A DNA stretch of 64,000 bases, from the NCBI RefSeq assembly GCF_003002875.1, contig NZ_PVTH01000006.1:186001-250000 (forward strand), given 5' to 3'. The position numbers and the translations under genes were made by a program. This DNA comes from Arcticibacter pallidicorallinus (lineage in GTDB: Bacteria; Bacteroidota; Bacteroidia; Sphingobacteriales; Sphingobacteriaceae). The notes under the pieces are model-generated. The model saw only the letters and a program-made list of their open reading frames with translations, ran no database searches and was not told the origin of the DNA. Position 1 is the first letter of the stretch; each line of letters opens with the position of its first letter. Positions 45,911-54,968 of this stretch are shown here, in pieces.

Positions 45911-46506
45911 GTTTTGTTTCTATCGTGAAATGCCTTTAACGCCGCCGCGTCCTTCGCCGCCTGCTTTTCTGCCTGCTGCGCCGCAAGCTCTTGTCTTTTC
46001 TCTTCAGCCTCTTCAGGTGTCATTTCCGAAAACTTATATATCAGATCAGCCACATTCGTAACGCTCCTGTCATACGTATCGGTCATCGTGATACACTCCG
46101 TTGGGCAAACCACTGTACACAATCCACAGTACATACACTTAGCCATGTCGATATCGAACTTCGCCGCATGTAGCCTTTTGGTGGTCCCATCGGAGGTAAT
46201 ACCAATGGGGCCGGTTCCTTTTATACTTTCAATCTCAATGCAATCAACCGGACAAACCTTCGCACACAAATCACATACAATACAGTCATCGATCACAACA
46301 TCCAGCTGATACCTCCCTACTTCAGGGATCGGAAGCTTTTCTTTCGGATACTGAACCGTTACCACCCCCTCCTTTTGCTCGAAATAATTATCCGAACGTA
46401 TATCCACGCTCTTCCTTCGCTTATTAACAGCAAAAAGGTGCTTCAAAGTAAGGGCCATGCCTTTCCATGAAGTTTTAATAGCGTTTATGGTTTTTCTTAT
46501 AATCAC
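45907..46506 (-). CDS. nuoI: NADH-quinone oxidoreductase subunit I (2[4Fe-4S])
   Basis: 199 residues with a GTG start at 46506, supported by AGGAGG four bases upstream, one of the few strong Shine-Dalgarno sequences here. Two 4Fe-4S motifs, CIVCDLCAKVCPVDC and CMYCGLCTVVCPTEC, carry clusters N6a and N6b between NuoG and NuoB. The C-terminal tail is unusually charged and helical (EEAEEKRQELAAQQAEKQAA). It is the only hydrophilic-arm subunit encoded in this cluster. Confidence 0.96.
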   Translation of the reverse strand: MIIRKTINAIKTSWKGMALTLKHLFAVNKRRKSVDIRSDNYFEQKEGVVTVQYPKEKLPIPEVGRYQLDVVIDDCIVCDLCAKVCPVDCIEIESIKGTGPIGITSDGTTKRLHAAKFDIDMAKCMYCGLCTVVCPTECITMTDTYDRSVTNVADLIYKFSEMTPEEAEEKRQELAAQQAEKQAAKDAAALKAFHDRNKT

Positions 46507-46510
46507 GATA

Positions 46511-46516
46511 CCTCCT
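46511..46516 (-). promoter_or_regulatory. Strong ribosome binding site of nuoI (AGGAGG)
   Basis: AGGAGG on the minus strand with a 4-nt spacer decides the GTG start at 46506. Such sequences are rare in this window, where most leaders are A-rich. Confidence 0.75.
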
Positions 46517-46521
46517 CTTCT

Positions 46522-47592
46522 TTACATGACCAGGAGACGCCACACACCCGAAATGGCCATACATAAAAAAGCCAGGGGCGTTAGTATCTTCCAGCAAAAA
46601 CTCATCAAATGGTCTACCCTTACCCGTGGCAGCGTCCACCTGATCCACATCTGAACCAACACAACCAGCAAGACCTTCGAGAAAGTCCAGAAAATGCCCC
46701 ATCCCATCCCGGTTGTCCAGTCCGCTAACCTAAGCGATCCGATATTAGGCAAAGGAGTATTCCATCCTCCCAGAAACAGCACTACTCCTACCATGCCCAC
46801 CAGGAACATCATAGCATACTCCCCGAGGAAAATAAATCCAAAACGCATTCCCGTGTATTCCGTATGAAAACCTGCCACAAGCTCAGACTCTGCCTCCGGA
46901 ATATCGAAAGGTGCACGGTTACATTCGGCTAGTGAAGCGATAAAGTAAATGACATAAGCTACAATCAGATGAGGAGCCTGGAAAATATGCCAGGAAAAAA
47001 TCCCTCCGATATTCGTCACATCCCAGAACCCCATAAACCAGATGGTTTCCGGAGTTCCCACCCCCTGCCTCGAAGCGATCGCATGCATATCCAGAGACTG
47101 CGCGATCATTACAGCAGAAATGATGGCTATACCGGCAGGTATTTCATAAGATATTACCTGGGCAACCGACCTCAGTGCGCCCAATAAAGAATATTTATTG
47201 TTAGATCCCCAGCCGGCCATCAGGATTCCGATCGCTTCTATCGATATAATGGCAAAAATGTAAACAACGCCGATATTCAGCGCCGCAGGAATAACGCCCG
47301 GCGCCCAGGGAAGAGCCGCGAATCCCATATAAACCGAAATAAAGATGATAATGGGTGCCAACGCAAACAAGATCTTGTCAGCCGCAGTCGGTGTAATTTG
47401 CTCCTTCTGTAAAAGCTTCAAAGCATCGGCGAGCGTCTGCATGGTTCCCCACTTACCGTTCTCCATCGGGCCTAGGCGATCCTGGATGAAACCTGCCACT
47501 TTCCGCTCTGCGTACACACTAAACAACGCAAAGATTGCTGCGAAAGAGAAGAGCAGGACACTAATCAGAATATATGTTATATAGAAATTCAA
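46522..47592 (-). CDS. nuoH: NADH-quinone oxidoreductase subunit H
   Basis: 356 residues, about eight membrane helices. RKVAGFIQDRLGPMENGKW is the conserved first loop, AECNRAPFDIPEAESELVAGF the quinone-cavity segment with its Glu and Arg residues, and GMRFGFIFLGEYAMMFLV the third motif. It forms the quinone chamber of complex I. The start is TTG at 47592, since no ATG lies earlier in frame. It heads the cluster nuoHIJKLMN, with an exact promoter box 19 nt upstream. Confidence 0.95.
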   Translation of the reverse strand: MNFYITYILISVLLFSFAAIFALFSVYAERKVAGFIQDRLGPMENGKWGTMQTLADALKLLQKEQITPTAADKILFALAPIIIFISVYMGFAALPWAPGVIPAALNIGVVYIFAIISIEAIGILMAGWGSNNKYSLLGALRSVAQVISYEIPAGIAIISAVMIAQSLDMHAIASRQGVGTPETIWFMGFWDVTNIGGIFSWHIFQAPHLIVAYVIYFIASLAECNRAPFDIPEAESELVAGFHTEYTGMRFGFIFLGEYAMMFLVGMVGVVLFLGGWNTPLPNIGSLRLADWTTGMGWGIFWTFSKVLLVVLVQMWIRWTLPRVRVDHLMSFCWKILTPLAFLCMAISGVWRLLVM

Positions 47593-47611
47593 TTTTATCG
47601 CTTCGTACCTG

Positions 47612-47619
47612 CAAACTTA
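47612..47619 (-). promoter_or_regulatory. Promoter -7 box of nuoHIJKLMN (TAAGTTTG)
   Basis: Exact TANNTTTG match on the minus strand, 19 nt before the nuoH TTG start. A CTG in place of TTG lies 18 nt further upstream. Confidence 0.6.
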
Positions 47620-47733
47620 AAAAATACAGACGATAATCAGCGCATTTAATAAGATATGAATCTGAAGTGATAAAAGTGAATTTCTGACACCTTTAAGAAA
47701 ACCCGATGCACTTTATGTTCAACGTATTAATTA

Positions 47734-47741
47734 TATATTTG
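47734..47741 (+). promoter_or_regulatory. Promoter -7 box of the metal-efflux operon (TATATTTG)
   Basis: Exact TANNTTTG match ending 4 nt before the GTG at 47746. If used, the transcript begins at or near the start codon. No clear TTG element was found at -33. Confidence 0.5.
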
Positions 47742-47745
47742 CCCT

Positions 47746-48057
47746 GTGAAAGCTCTTTGCTACATATTATGTGTCATGGTTCTGGTTTTGGGTCTTATAC
47801 CCTGCGCCGATGTGCATGCGGAATCAGGCAAAGAGAAAGTCGAGGTAAGAAGTGCTGCAGATTCCTCAAATCATATTGAAGGAGATACCTGCTCTCCTTT
47901 TTGTCAGTGTACTTGCTGCACGAGTCCTACCCTAATCTACTTAACTACCTCCACGATTGCTATAACCGGGCGCCTGCATAAGTGTTACGGTGAGCATTTG
48001 TCCGGACAGAAAATGGAAACCCTGTTTTCCATATGGCAACCTCCCCGCTTAAGCTAA
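47746..48057 (+). CDS. DUF6660 family small Cys-rich secreted protein
   Basis: 103 residues from the GTG at 47746; the ATG at 47776 would leave a signal peptide too short. A signal peptide (about 1-25, with LGLIPCADVHA) is followed by a Cys-rich centre: DTCSPFCQCTCCTS. From memory this is the DUF6660 family, which sits in front of cation-efflux genes in Bacteroidota. The five Cys in 11 residues suggest a periplasmic metal-binding or sensing role; that is inference. The efflux pump gene follows 69 bp downstream. Confidence 0.7.
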   Translation: MKALCYILCVMVLVLGLIPCADVHAESGKEKVEVRSAADSSNHIEGDTCSPFCQCTCCTSPTLIYLTTSTIAITGRLHKCYGEHLSGQKMETLFSIWQPPRLS

Positions 48058-48126
48058 CTGCATGTTTAAGGTAGCCCTCTGCTGCCATAGCTCATACTAT
48101 CTCTTTTAATTCAATCGTAACATTCC

Positions 48127-51100
48127 ATGTTAGATAAAATAATTCTTTATTCCGTACGGAATAAGGTTGTTGTTGCCGTTGGCGTCATACTCCTGATAAT
48201 CTGGGGAGCTTATTCAGCATTCAACCTTCCCATAGACGCGGTTCCTGACATAACCAACAACCAGGTGCAGGTAATTACTCAGGCACCCGATCTGGGTGCC
48301 CAGGAAGTAGAGCAGTTCATCACGAACCCTGTAGAACTGGCCCTCAGCAATATTGCGGACGTAGAAGAACAGCGGTCTATATCCCGCTCGGGTATCTCCG
48401 TCATTACCATCGTATTCAATGATAAGACTGACATCTACTGGGCCAGACAACAGGTTTCCGAACGCCTGAAGGAAGCAGAATCCCAGATACCGGAGGGCAT
48501 GGGAAAGCCTTCGATGGGCCCGATCACTACGGGGCTCGGTGAAATTTATCATTACGTCGTTCATACGAAGCCCGGATACGAAAAAAAATATACGGCAACA
48601 GATCTCCGGACGATTCAGGACTGGATCATCAAACGGCAGTTGACCAGTACGAAGGGGCTCGCTGAGGTCAGCGCCTGGGGTGGCCATGTCAAACAATACG
48701 AGGTCGCTGTCGATAACGACAGGTTGAATGCCTTCGGGGTCACCGTCACAGATATCTACAACGCGCTGCAGAAAAATAATGCCAACACCGGCGGATCCTA
48801 TATCGAGCAACAGAATAACGCCTACTTCATTAGAGGTCTCGGTCAGGTTAAAACCCTTTCTGACATTGGGAAAATAGTAATCTCGAACACCAAAGGGATT
48901 CCCGTACTTGTTCGGGATGTAGCCGACGTACAATTTGGGAGTGCAACACGTTATGGGGCAGTGACCCGAAACGGTGAAGGCGAGGTTGTAGCCGGCATTA
49001 CGTTGATGTTGAAAGGGGAAAATTTCAACGAAGTGATCAGGAATGTCAGAGAGCGGATGGTGCAGATCCAAAAGTCCCTGCCTGAAGGGGTCGTGATTGA
49101 GCCCTTTATTGACCGGACAGAATTGGTTGGCCGCGCAATCGGAACAGTCGAAAAGAACTTGATCGAGGGTGGCCTCATTGTCGTGTTTATCCTGGTGCTT
49201 CTACTTGGGAACCTTCGTGCAGGACTCGTGGTCGCTTCCGTCATCCCCCTCTCACTACTGTTTGCTCTGGGAATGATGCGACTATTTGGCGTATCTGGCA
49301 ACCTCATGAGCCTTGGAGCTATTGACTTTGGATTGATTGTGGATGGTGCTGTCATCATAGTGGAAAGCATTGTTCACCGGATCAGTACCGCAACGTTCCA
49401 CATCAGCGGAATTCAGAAATTAAATCAAAATCAGATGGATGAGGAAGTATATACAGCCTCCTCCAGGATCAGAAACAGTGCTGCTTTCGGGGAGATCATC
49501 ATACTGATCGTGTACCTTCCTTTACTTTCTCTCGTTGGTATCGAGGGTAAAATGTTCAGACCTATGGCTGAAACGGTCTCTTTTGCCATTCTGGGTGCAT
49601 TTATTCTTTCGCTCACCTGGGTTCCAATGGCGAGCGCCTTATTCCTGAGCAAAAAGACCACTCATAAACGCAATTTTTCTGATCGTATAATGGACTCTCT
49701 TCATCGGATCTATCAGCCTGTGTTAAACCGCACCTTAAGAATAAAGCGTACAGTCGTAATGCTCTCTGTGGCCATCCTGGCCGTAAGCATCTGGTTATTC
49801 AGTCGGATGGGCGGGGAATTTATTCCTACGTTGGAAGAAGGCGACCTGGCTGTTGAAATCAGCATGATGCAAGGAACCTCACTTACCCAGGCAATTGAAA
49901 CTTTTGGTAAAGCGGAGAAGGTACTGAAAGCCGAGTTCCCCGAGATACTCCAGGCCGTAACCCGCATAGGCAGCGCTGAAATTCCGACAGATCCTATGCC
50001 GATAGAACGTGGCGATATGATGCTTTCTATGAAACCGAAAGAAGAATGGACCCGCGCCTCAAGCCGCGCTGAAATATCCGAATTGATTGAAGAAGCCCTT
50101 TCTGTTATACCGGGGATCAGAGTAGAGGTTACTCAACCCATGCAGATGCGGTTTAACGAGCTCATGACGGGAATCCGACAGGATGTGGCGATTAAAGTAT
50201 TCGGAGATGACATGGAGATTCTGTCTGAAAACGCGGATAAGATTGCACTGCTGATCAAAGATGTTGAGGGAGTAAGTGAACCAATGGTGGAACAGGTTAG
50301 CGGACTACCGCAAATCCTGGTAACCCCCAACAGGGATATGATCGCGCAGTATGGACTTTCTATTGAAGAAGTGAACAACATTCTGCAGACTGCTTTCGCC
50401 GGAAAGATAGCTGGAGTAGTGTTTGAAGGAGACCAGCGCTTCGATCTCGTGGTAAGGCTGCGGCGTGAATTGCGGGAAGACATCAAAAGCATCGAAAACC
50501 TTTACCTGCCTCTCCCCTCAGGCAACCAGATACCTTTAAGCCAGATCGCAAAGATTGAAATCAAGGATGCGCCGGCCCAAATCTCCCATGAGGATTCCCG
50601 CAGAAGGATCTATGTTGGATTTAATGTCAGAGGACGAGATGTGGAAAGCGTGGTTTATGAAATCGAACAGAAGCTTCAAAACAATCTGAAGCTTCCATCA
50701 GGCTATTATACCACGTATGGCGGACAGTTCGAGAACCTGAACAAAGCAAAAGAAAGACTGTCTGTGGCTGTTCCTGCCGCTCTCTTACTGATCCTTTCGC
50801 TGCTCTATTTTACCTTCCGGTCTCTTAAAGAAACACTTTTGATCTTTACCGCTGTACCATTGTCTGCCATAGGAGGAATACTGGCCTTAGCTTTACGGGA
50901 TATGCCGTTCAGTATTTCAGCAGGAATAGGCTTTATAGCCCTTTTCGGAGTAGCTGTCCTGAATGGAATCGTCTTGGTCGGGTATTTTAACCAGCTGAAA
51001 GCTGAAGGGATTACCGACATCTATGAAAGAGTAAGAAAAGGCACCTACGTGAGATTAAGACCCGTTATTTTAACCGCTTCTGTGGCATCTCTCGGATTTT

Positions 51101-52500
51101 TACCGATGGCCCTTTCCACTACGGCCGGAGCTGAGGTTCAGAAACCCCTCGCAACAGTTGTTATCGGCGGTCTGATTTCCGCTACCCTGCTAACGCTGCT
51201 CATTTTGCCGGCTCTGTATATTTTGGTATTCGAAAAACAAGAAAAGAAAATGCGATTAAATCCCTGGCCTGGCCTACCGGCCATTTTCCTGATGCTGGCC
51301 CTTTCAATGACGCCGGTCGAAAGGCTGTTCGCTCAGGACACAAAGTCCTTGCACCAGGTCATTGAGATGGCAAGAGAAAGTAACCCATCTTTGAAGGCAA
51401 GCTCTCTTGCCATCGATCAGGCAGCCGCACTTCAATCTACAGCCTTTGAGCTCGACAAAACTGTGCTTACTTTATCCCAGGACCCCACCGCCGGAGGAAG
51501 CAATGATAATAGCTTGAATTTAAGTCAGTCCTTTGCGTTTCCTTCTGTGTACGCTGCCCAAAGGGATGTTCTCAAAGGAGAGCGGAGCCTCGCGGAAACA
51601 GGATTCCATCTGGCGAAACTTAACCTGATAAGAGACGTAAGCTCTGCCTATCAGCAGCTGGCCTACTTCCAGAAGAAAGCCGCGCTACTTCAATCGCTCG
51701 ACAGCATTTACAGGAACTTCGATGACCGAGCATCGGTAAGGTACAGCTCAGGTGAAACCTCCTATCTGGAAAAACTGGCTGCTCAAAGCAGGCAAAAAGA
51801 GGTCGGCATGCAACAAAGGCAAACAGAGTCTGATTTGCTGATCATGCAGGCTGAACTAAAAAAACTGACCGGAAGCAGGGAAGTGATTGTCGCTGAGGAT
51901 CTGAAAGCGCTCGATGTTGATACAGGCCGCAATCAATCCTTTGATGCAAACCCTGTGATATTACAGCAGCAAAAGGTGATAGAGATCAGCGGCGACCGCA
52001 TTCGCCTCGAAAAACGCAAGCTACTTCCCGATATCACACTCGGCTATTCTCATCAATTGATTATTCATGACTTTAATCCGGCGAATATCAGCAGAGAATA
52101 CTTTCCCGGTACACGTATCGCCGGATTTCAGGTAGGTCTTGGTATTCCGCTGGCGATCGGAGCTCAACGGGCCAGGATCAGGGCCGCTGATATCGAACGC
52201 CGGATTGCACAAAGCAGTCTGACCAGCCTTCAAAATAATCTCGGCTCAAACTACACCAAACAGGCTGCGGAGGTGAATAAACAAGTCCAGGCCTTGGAAT
52301 ACTACCAGTCTTCGGCGCTAAATGAAGCCTCAGAGATGCTGAGAATATCTCAGTTTGCCTTCGAAAAAGGCGAAATCGGCTATGTCGAACACTTGCAAAA
52401 TTTAACACAAGCTATTAATATCCGTATAGGGTATCTGGAAGCCTTGCATCAATTCAATCAGGCAACAATTCAACTGAATTATTTAAAAGGAACACTGTAA
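48127..52500 (+). CDS. cusA: CusA/CzcA-type heavy-metal RND pump fused to a TolC-family outer-membrane factor
   Basis: 1457 residues without a break. Residues 1-1040 form the RND pump with 12 membrane helices; the helix-4 proton relay has Asp400 and Asp406 (AIDFGLIVDGAVIIVES), and HME-family motifs are clear in the porter domain. After the last helix, residues 1042-1069 look like a signal peptide (MRLNPWPGL...LFA|QD), followed by a TolC-like coiled domain to 1457. The N-terminal part exports Cu/Ag or Zn/Co/Ni from periplasm; the metal is not visible. Fusion of pump and outer-membrane channel is known in Bacteroidota. The stop overlaps the next start (TAATG). Confidence 0.93.
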   Translation: MLDKIILYSVRNKVVVAVGVILLIIWGAYSAFNLPIDAVPDITNNQVQVITQAPDLGAQEVEQFITNPVELALSNIADVEEQRSISRSGISVITIVFNDKTDIYWARQQVSERLKEAESQIPEGMGKPSMGPITTGLGEIYHYVVHTKPGYEKKYTATDLRTIQDWIIKRQLTSTKGLAEVSAWGGHVKQYEVAVDNDRLNAFGVTVTDIYNALQKNNANTGGSYIEQQNNAYFIRGLGQVKTLSDIGKIVISNTKGIPVLVRDVADVQFGSATRYGAVTRNGEGEVVAGITLMLKGENFNEVIRNVRERMVQIQKSLPEGVVIEPFIDRTELVGRAIGTVEKNLIEGGLIVVFILVLLLGNLRAGLVVASVIPLSLLFALGMMRLFGVSGNLMSLGAIDFGLIVDGAVIIVESIVHRISTATFHISGIQKLNQNQMDEEVYTASSRIRNSAAFGEIIILIVYLPLLSLVGIEGKMFRPMAETVSFAILGAFILSLTWVPMASALFLSKKTTHKRNFSDRIMDSLHRIYQPVLNRTLRIKRTVVMLSVAILAVSIWLFSRMGGEFIPTLEEGDLAVEISMMQGTSLTQAIETFGKAEKVLKAEFPEILQAVTRIGSAEIPTDPMPIERGDMMLSMKPKEEWTRASSRAEISELIEEALSVIPGIRVEVTQPMQMRFNELMTGIRQDVAIKVFGDDMEILSENADKIALLIKDVEGVSEPMVEQVSGLPQILVTPNRDMIAQYGLSIEEVNNILQTAFAGKIAGVVFEGDQRFDLVVRLRRELREDIKSIENLYLPLPSGNQIPLSQIAKIEIKDAPAQISHEDSRRRIYVGFNVRGRDVESVVYEIEQKLQNNLKLPSGYYTTYGGQFENLNKAKERLSVAVPAALLLILSLLYFTFRSLKETLLIFTAVPLSAIGGILALALRDMPFSISAGIGFIALFGVAVLNGIVLVGYFNQLKAEGITDIYERVRKGTYVRLRPVILTASVASLGFLPMALSTTAGAEVQKPLATVVIGGLISATLLTLLILPALYILVFEKQEKKMRLNPWPGLPAIFLMLALSMTPVERLFAQDTKSLHQVIEMARESNPSLKASSLAIDQAAALQSTAFELDKTVLTLSQDPTAGGSNDNSLNLSQSFAFPSVYAAQRDVLKGERSLAETGFHLAKLNLIRDVSSAYQQLAYFQKKAALLQSLDSIYRNFDDRASVRYSSGETSYLEKLAAQSRQKEVGMQQRQTESDLLIMQAELKKLTGSREVIVAEDLKALDVDTGRNQSFDANPVILQQQKVIEISGDRIRLEKRKLLPDITLGYSHQLIIHDFNPANISREYFPGTRIAGFQVGLGIPLAIGAQRARIRAADIERRIAQSSLTSLQNNLGSNYTKQAAEVNKQVQALEYYQSSALNEASEMLRISQFAFEKGEIGYVEHLQNLTQAINIRIGYLEALHQFNQATIQLNYLKGTL

Positions 52501-53753
52501 TGAAATCTGCAACTTTAAAAATACATACATCTGCATCCCGCCTTGCTTTGATGCTAGGTATGCTCCTACTCATCTCTTGCTCCGGAAATAACAATCAGAC
52601 CGAGACAGAACACGAAGAAGAGGAACATTCCGATGCGCTTTCACTCACGGAAAAGCAGATGCAAGCGGTCGGAATAACCATTGGCAAAATGGAATTCAAA
52701 AATCTTAAGAGCGTCGTGAAAGCTAACGGACTCCTCGAAGTACCACCCCAAAGTAAGGCAGAGGTACATCCTCTTATAGGGGGATTGATACGAAGGATAC
52801 ATGTGCTGGAAGGAAGCTACGTTCGCAAAGGACAAACATTGGTTACACTGGAGAACCCAGAGTTCATTCAGGTGCAGCAGGATTATCTTGCGTCTAAAAG
52901 CGCACTCTCTTTTGCTGAAAAAGAATATGCACGTCAGAAAGAACTGATGGCTGCGAAAGCGGGGACCGGAAAAGTCTATCAGCAGGCCGAAGCAAACTAT
53001 TTTTCCGAACAGGCTCGCTTCCGGACGCTGCAAAGTCAGCTCAAACAGATGGGAATTAGCGTTAGTCGCCTCGATAGAGGCGATGTAATTACTCAGCTGG
53101 CCGTTTCAGCACCGATCAGCGGCGTAGTGGGCCATATCATGGCAACCACCGGAAGCTTCGCTGAAATAAGTAATCCGCTTATGAACATTACCGATAACAG
53201 CAGCATCCACTGCGACTTGCTGGTGTATGAAAAAGACTTGTTCAACGTAAAAACCGGTCAGCAAGTAGACTTTGTTTTAACCAATCAGGGCAATCAAAAG
53301 ATTACCGGAAAGATCTACGGGATCAATAAATCTTTTGAGAATGACAGTAAAGCAGTGATCGCACACGCTCGAATTGACAACAGCGCGAATAAGAACCTGA
53401 TCCCGGGTATGTATGTTTCTGCATTAATCAATGTCGGAAATCAAGCCACCAGAGCTGTACCACTCGATGCCGTGGTAAGTGCTCAAGGGAAGAGTTTCAT
53501 CTTTGTAGTAGATAACGTGCAAAATAAGGAAGTACGTGAAGAGCATACTGAAGATCCGAAAGAAGAACGTGCTCATGAGCACGAAAACAAAGTCCATTTC
53601 AGACCGCTTGAGGTTGTCACCGGGGTATCTGATTTAGGCTACATGGAAATCAAGCTGCTAAATGCAATTGCTGAAGAGACAGCCATCGTCACCAAAGGTG
53701 CATTTTACCTCCAGTCAAAAGCCGCAGGCGGAGGGGGTGAGCACCAGCATTAA
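52500..53753 (+). CDS. cusB: Periplasmic adaptor subunit of the metal efflux pump (CusB/CzcB type), lipoprotein
   Basis: 417 residues. Lipobox LLISC with Cys27 anchors it to the membrane. A His/Glu-rich stretch (about 35-45, TETEHEEEEHSD) and a second one (EEHTEDPKEERAHEHE) could bind metal. A barrel-sandwich hybrid (SKAEVHPLIGGLIRRIHVLE and APISGVVGHIM), an alpha-hairpin and a beta-barrel follow, as in HlyD/CusB adaptors. It links RND pump and channel. The start overlaps the pump stop by one base. Confidence 0.9.
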   Translation: MKSATLKIHTSASRLALMLGMLLLISCSGNNNQTETEHEEEEHSDALSLTEKQMQAVGITIGKMEFKNLKSVVKANGLLEVPPQSKAEVHPLIGGLIRRIHVLEGSYVRKGQTLVTLENPEFIQVQQDYLASKSALSFAEKEYARQKELMAAKAGTGKVYQQAEANYFSEQARFRTLQSQLKQMGISVSRLDRGDVITQLAVSAPISGVVGHIMATTGSFAEISNPLMNITDNSSIHCDLLVYEKDLFNVKTGQQVDFVLTNQGNQKITGKIYGINKSFENDSKAVIAHARIDNSANKNLIPGMYVSALINVGNQATRAVPLDAVVSAQGKSFIFVVDNVQNKEVREEHTEDPKEERAHEHENKVHFRPLEVVTGVSDLGYMEIKLLNAIAEETAIVTKGAFYLQSKAAGGGGEHQH

Positions 53754-53771
53754 TTGGCCTTCATCTGAAAC

Positions 53772-53805
53772 AAAAAAGGCGAAGCCCCCTATGAGAGCTT
53801 CGCCT
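53772..53805 (-). terminator. Rho-independent terminator after the OmpH genes
   Basis: On the minus strand AGGCGAAGC (53805-53797) pairs with GCTTCGCCT (53785-53777), followed by a run of six T's. It ends the uppS-bamA-ompH transcript; it also lies 18 bp beyond the convergent cusB stop, where the T-run is missing on the plus strand. Confidence 0.9.
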
Positions 53806-53826
53806 GAATAAAGTGTATGACACTTA

Positions 53827-54387
53827 TTATTTCTTAGGAGCAGCAGCAGTTGTCGCTGTGATACCCAATTTCGTTTTAACAACATTTAAGATATCATCAC
53901 CACCGTCAAAGTAAACTACTCCCGGCTGAGAGATATCAAACACATAAGCATATCCTTTTTCCTTAGCAACCGCCTTGATAGCCGTCTCTGCTTTCTGATA
54001 GATCGGCTGATATAATTCAGACTGCTTAGCACCTAGCTCCTGCTGAGCCTTCTGCTGTGTTTCCTGCATGCGTTTTTCGAAATCCTGAATTTCAGCACCC
54101 ATAGTCTCCAGTTCTTTTCCAACTGTAGCCTTGTTAGCCTCGCTTACAGTTTTCGCTTTTTCCTGATATGCTACAATTTTCTTCTCGCGCTCTGTATTCA
54201 TCAACTCCAAAGCAGTTTGTTTCTGCTTCTGGAAAGTCTGAAATGTGGCATCTGCTGTCTTAACTTCTGGCATTAATTGTAAAAGTTCCGCTGAGTTGAT
54301 ATGTGCGAACTTTTGCTGTGCATTAACCGTAGTTCCCGTTAAAAATAATCCTACCGCTACTACTGCTACTTTAACTACATTTTTCAT
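53827..54387 (-). CDS. OmpH/Skp family periplasmic chaperone (second copy)
   Basis: 186 residues. Signal peptide about 1-23 (ending VNAQ), then a beta core and long coiled-coil hairpin (QKQTALELMNTEREKKIV to QQKAQQELGAKQ). Skp-type chaperones hold outer-membrane proteins in the periplasm before BamA inserts them. The last residues are Ala- and Lys-rich (TTAAAPKK). It lies 38 bp downstream of the first ompH copy and is the last gene of the bamA operon, before a strong terminator. Confidence 0.88.
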   Translation of the reverse strand: MKNVVKVAVVAVGLFLTGTTVNAQQKFAHINSAELLQLMPEVKTADATFQTFQKQKQTALELMNTEREKKIVAYQEKAKTVSEANKATVGKELETMGAEIQDFEKRMQETQQKAQQELGAKQSELYQPIYQKAETAIKAVAKEKGYAYVFDISQPGVVYFDGGDDILNVVKTKLGITATTAAAPKK

Positions 54388-54425
54388 TCTGCTATTTTAA
54401 AAATTTACTTGGTTACTTTCAAATA

Positions 54426-54956
54426 TTACTTAACTAACGAACCGGGCTTATAACCCAAACGGGTAATCACCTCGTTACTCTTATCTAAACGCGGACTCGC
54501 GTACAACAGTATAACCTCACTGTTTTTATCCAGGATCATATCAAGTTGGTTACTCTCAGCAACGGCTTCGATCGCCCTTGCAACGCGCTCCTGAACAGGC
54601 TGAATAAGTTTGATGCGCTGTTGATACAAATCACCTTCAAATCCAAACTTTTCACGCTGAAACTCCTTCGCCGCTTTTTCCTTCTGAACGATGGCGTTCT
54701 CGCGCTCCCTGCGAACCTGTGGAGTAAGCAAAGCCAGATCCGCCTGATAAGACTTATACATATTCTCCACCTCCTTCAAACGCGTGTCTACCTGAGTTTG
54801 CCATTGTTTAGACAAAGCGTCCAGTTGCTTCTGAGCCGACACATACTCTGGAATATGCTCCAAAACATATTCGCTATCTACATAAGCAAAGCGTTGCGCG
54901 AAAGCCGAAGCTCCTGAAAGGCACACAAACGCTACAATAAACAACAATCTTTTCAT
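54426..54956 (-). CDS. OmpH/Skp family periplasmic chaperone (first copy)
   Basis: 176 residues from the ATG at 54956, which gives a clean signal peptide (ending ASAFAQ); a TTG six bases earlier is unlikely. The first strand RFAYVDSEYVLEHIPEYV is typical of OmpH, with a long charged coiled coil to about residue 130 and a C-terminal LDKSNEVITRLGY. It lies 12 bp after bamA. The two copies share only the general pattern, so they diverged long ago. Confidence 0.88.
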   Translation of the reverse strand: MKRLLFIVAFVCLSGASAFAQRFAYVDSEYVLEHIPEYVSAQKQLDALSKQWQTQVDTRLKEVENMYKSYQADLALLTPQVRRERENAIVQKEKAAKEFQREKFGFEGDLYQQRIKLIQPVQERVARAIEAVAESNQLDMILDKNSEVILLYASPRLDKSNEVITRLGYKPGSLVK

Positions 54957-54968
54957 ACACAAAGTTAA

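Noticed and set aside
48214-49071. Long antisense open frame inside the RND pump gene
   Set aside because: It mirrors the codon pattern of the firm gene and has no domain or start signal; similar antisense frames occur inside htpG, nuoL and bamA.
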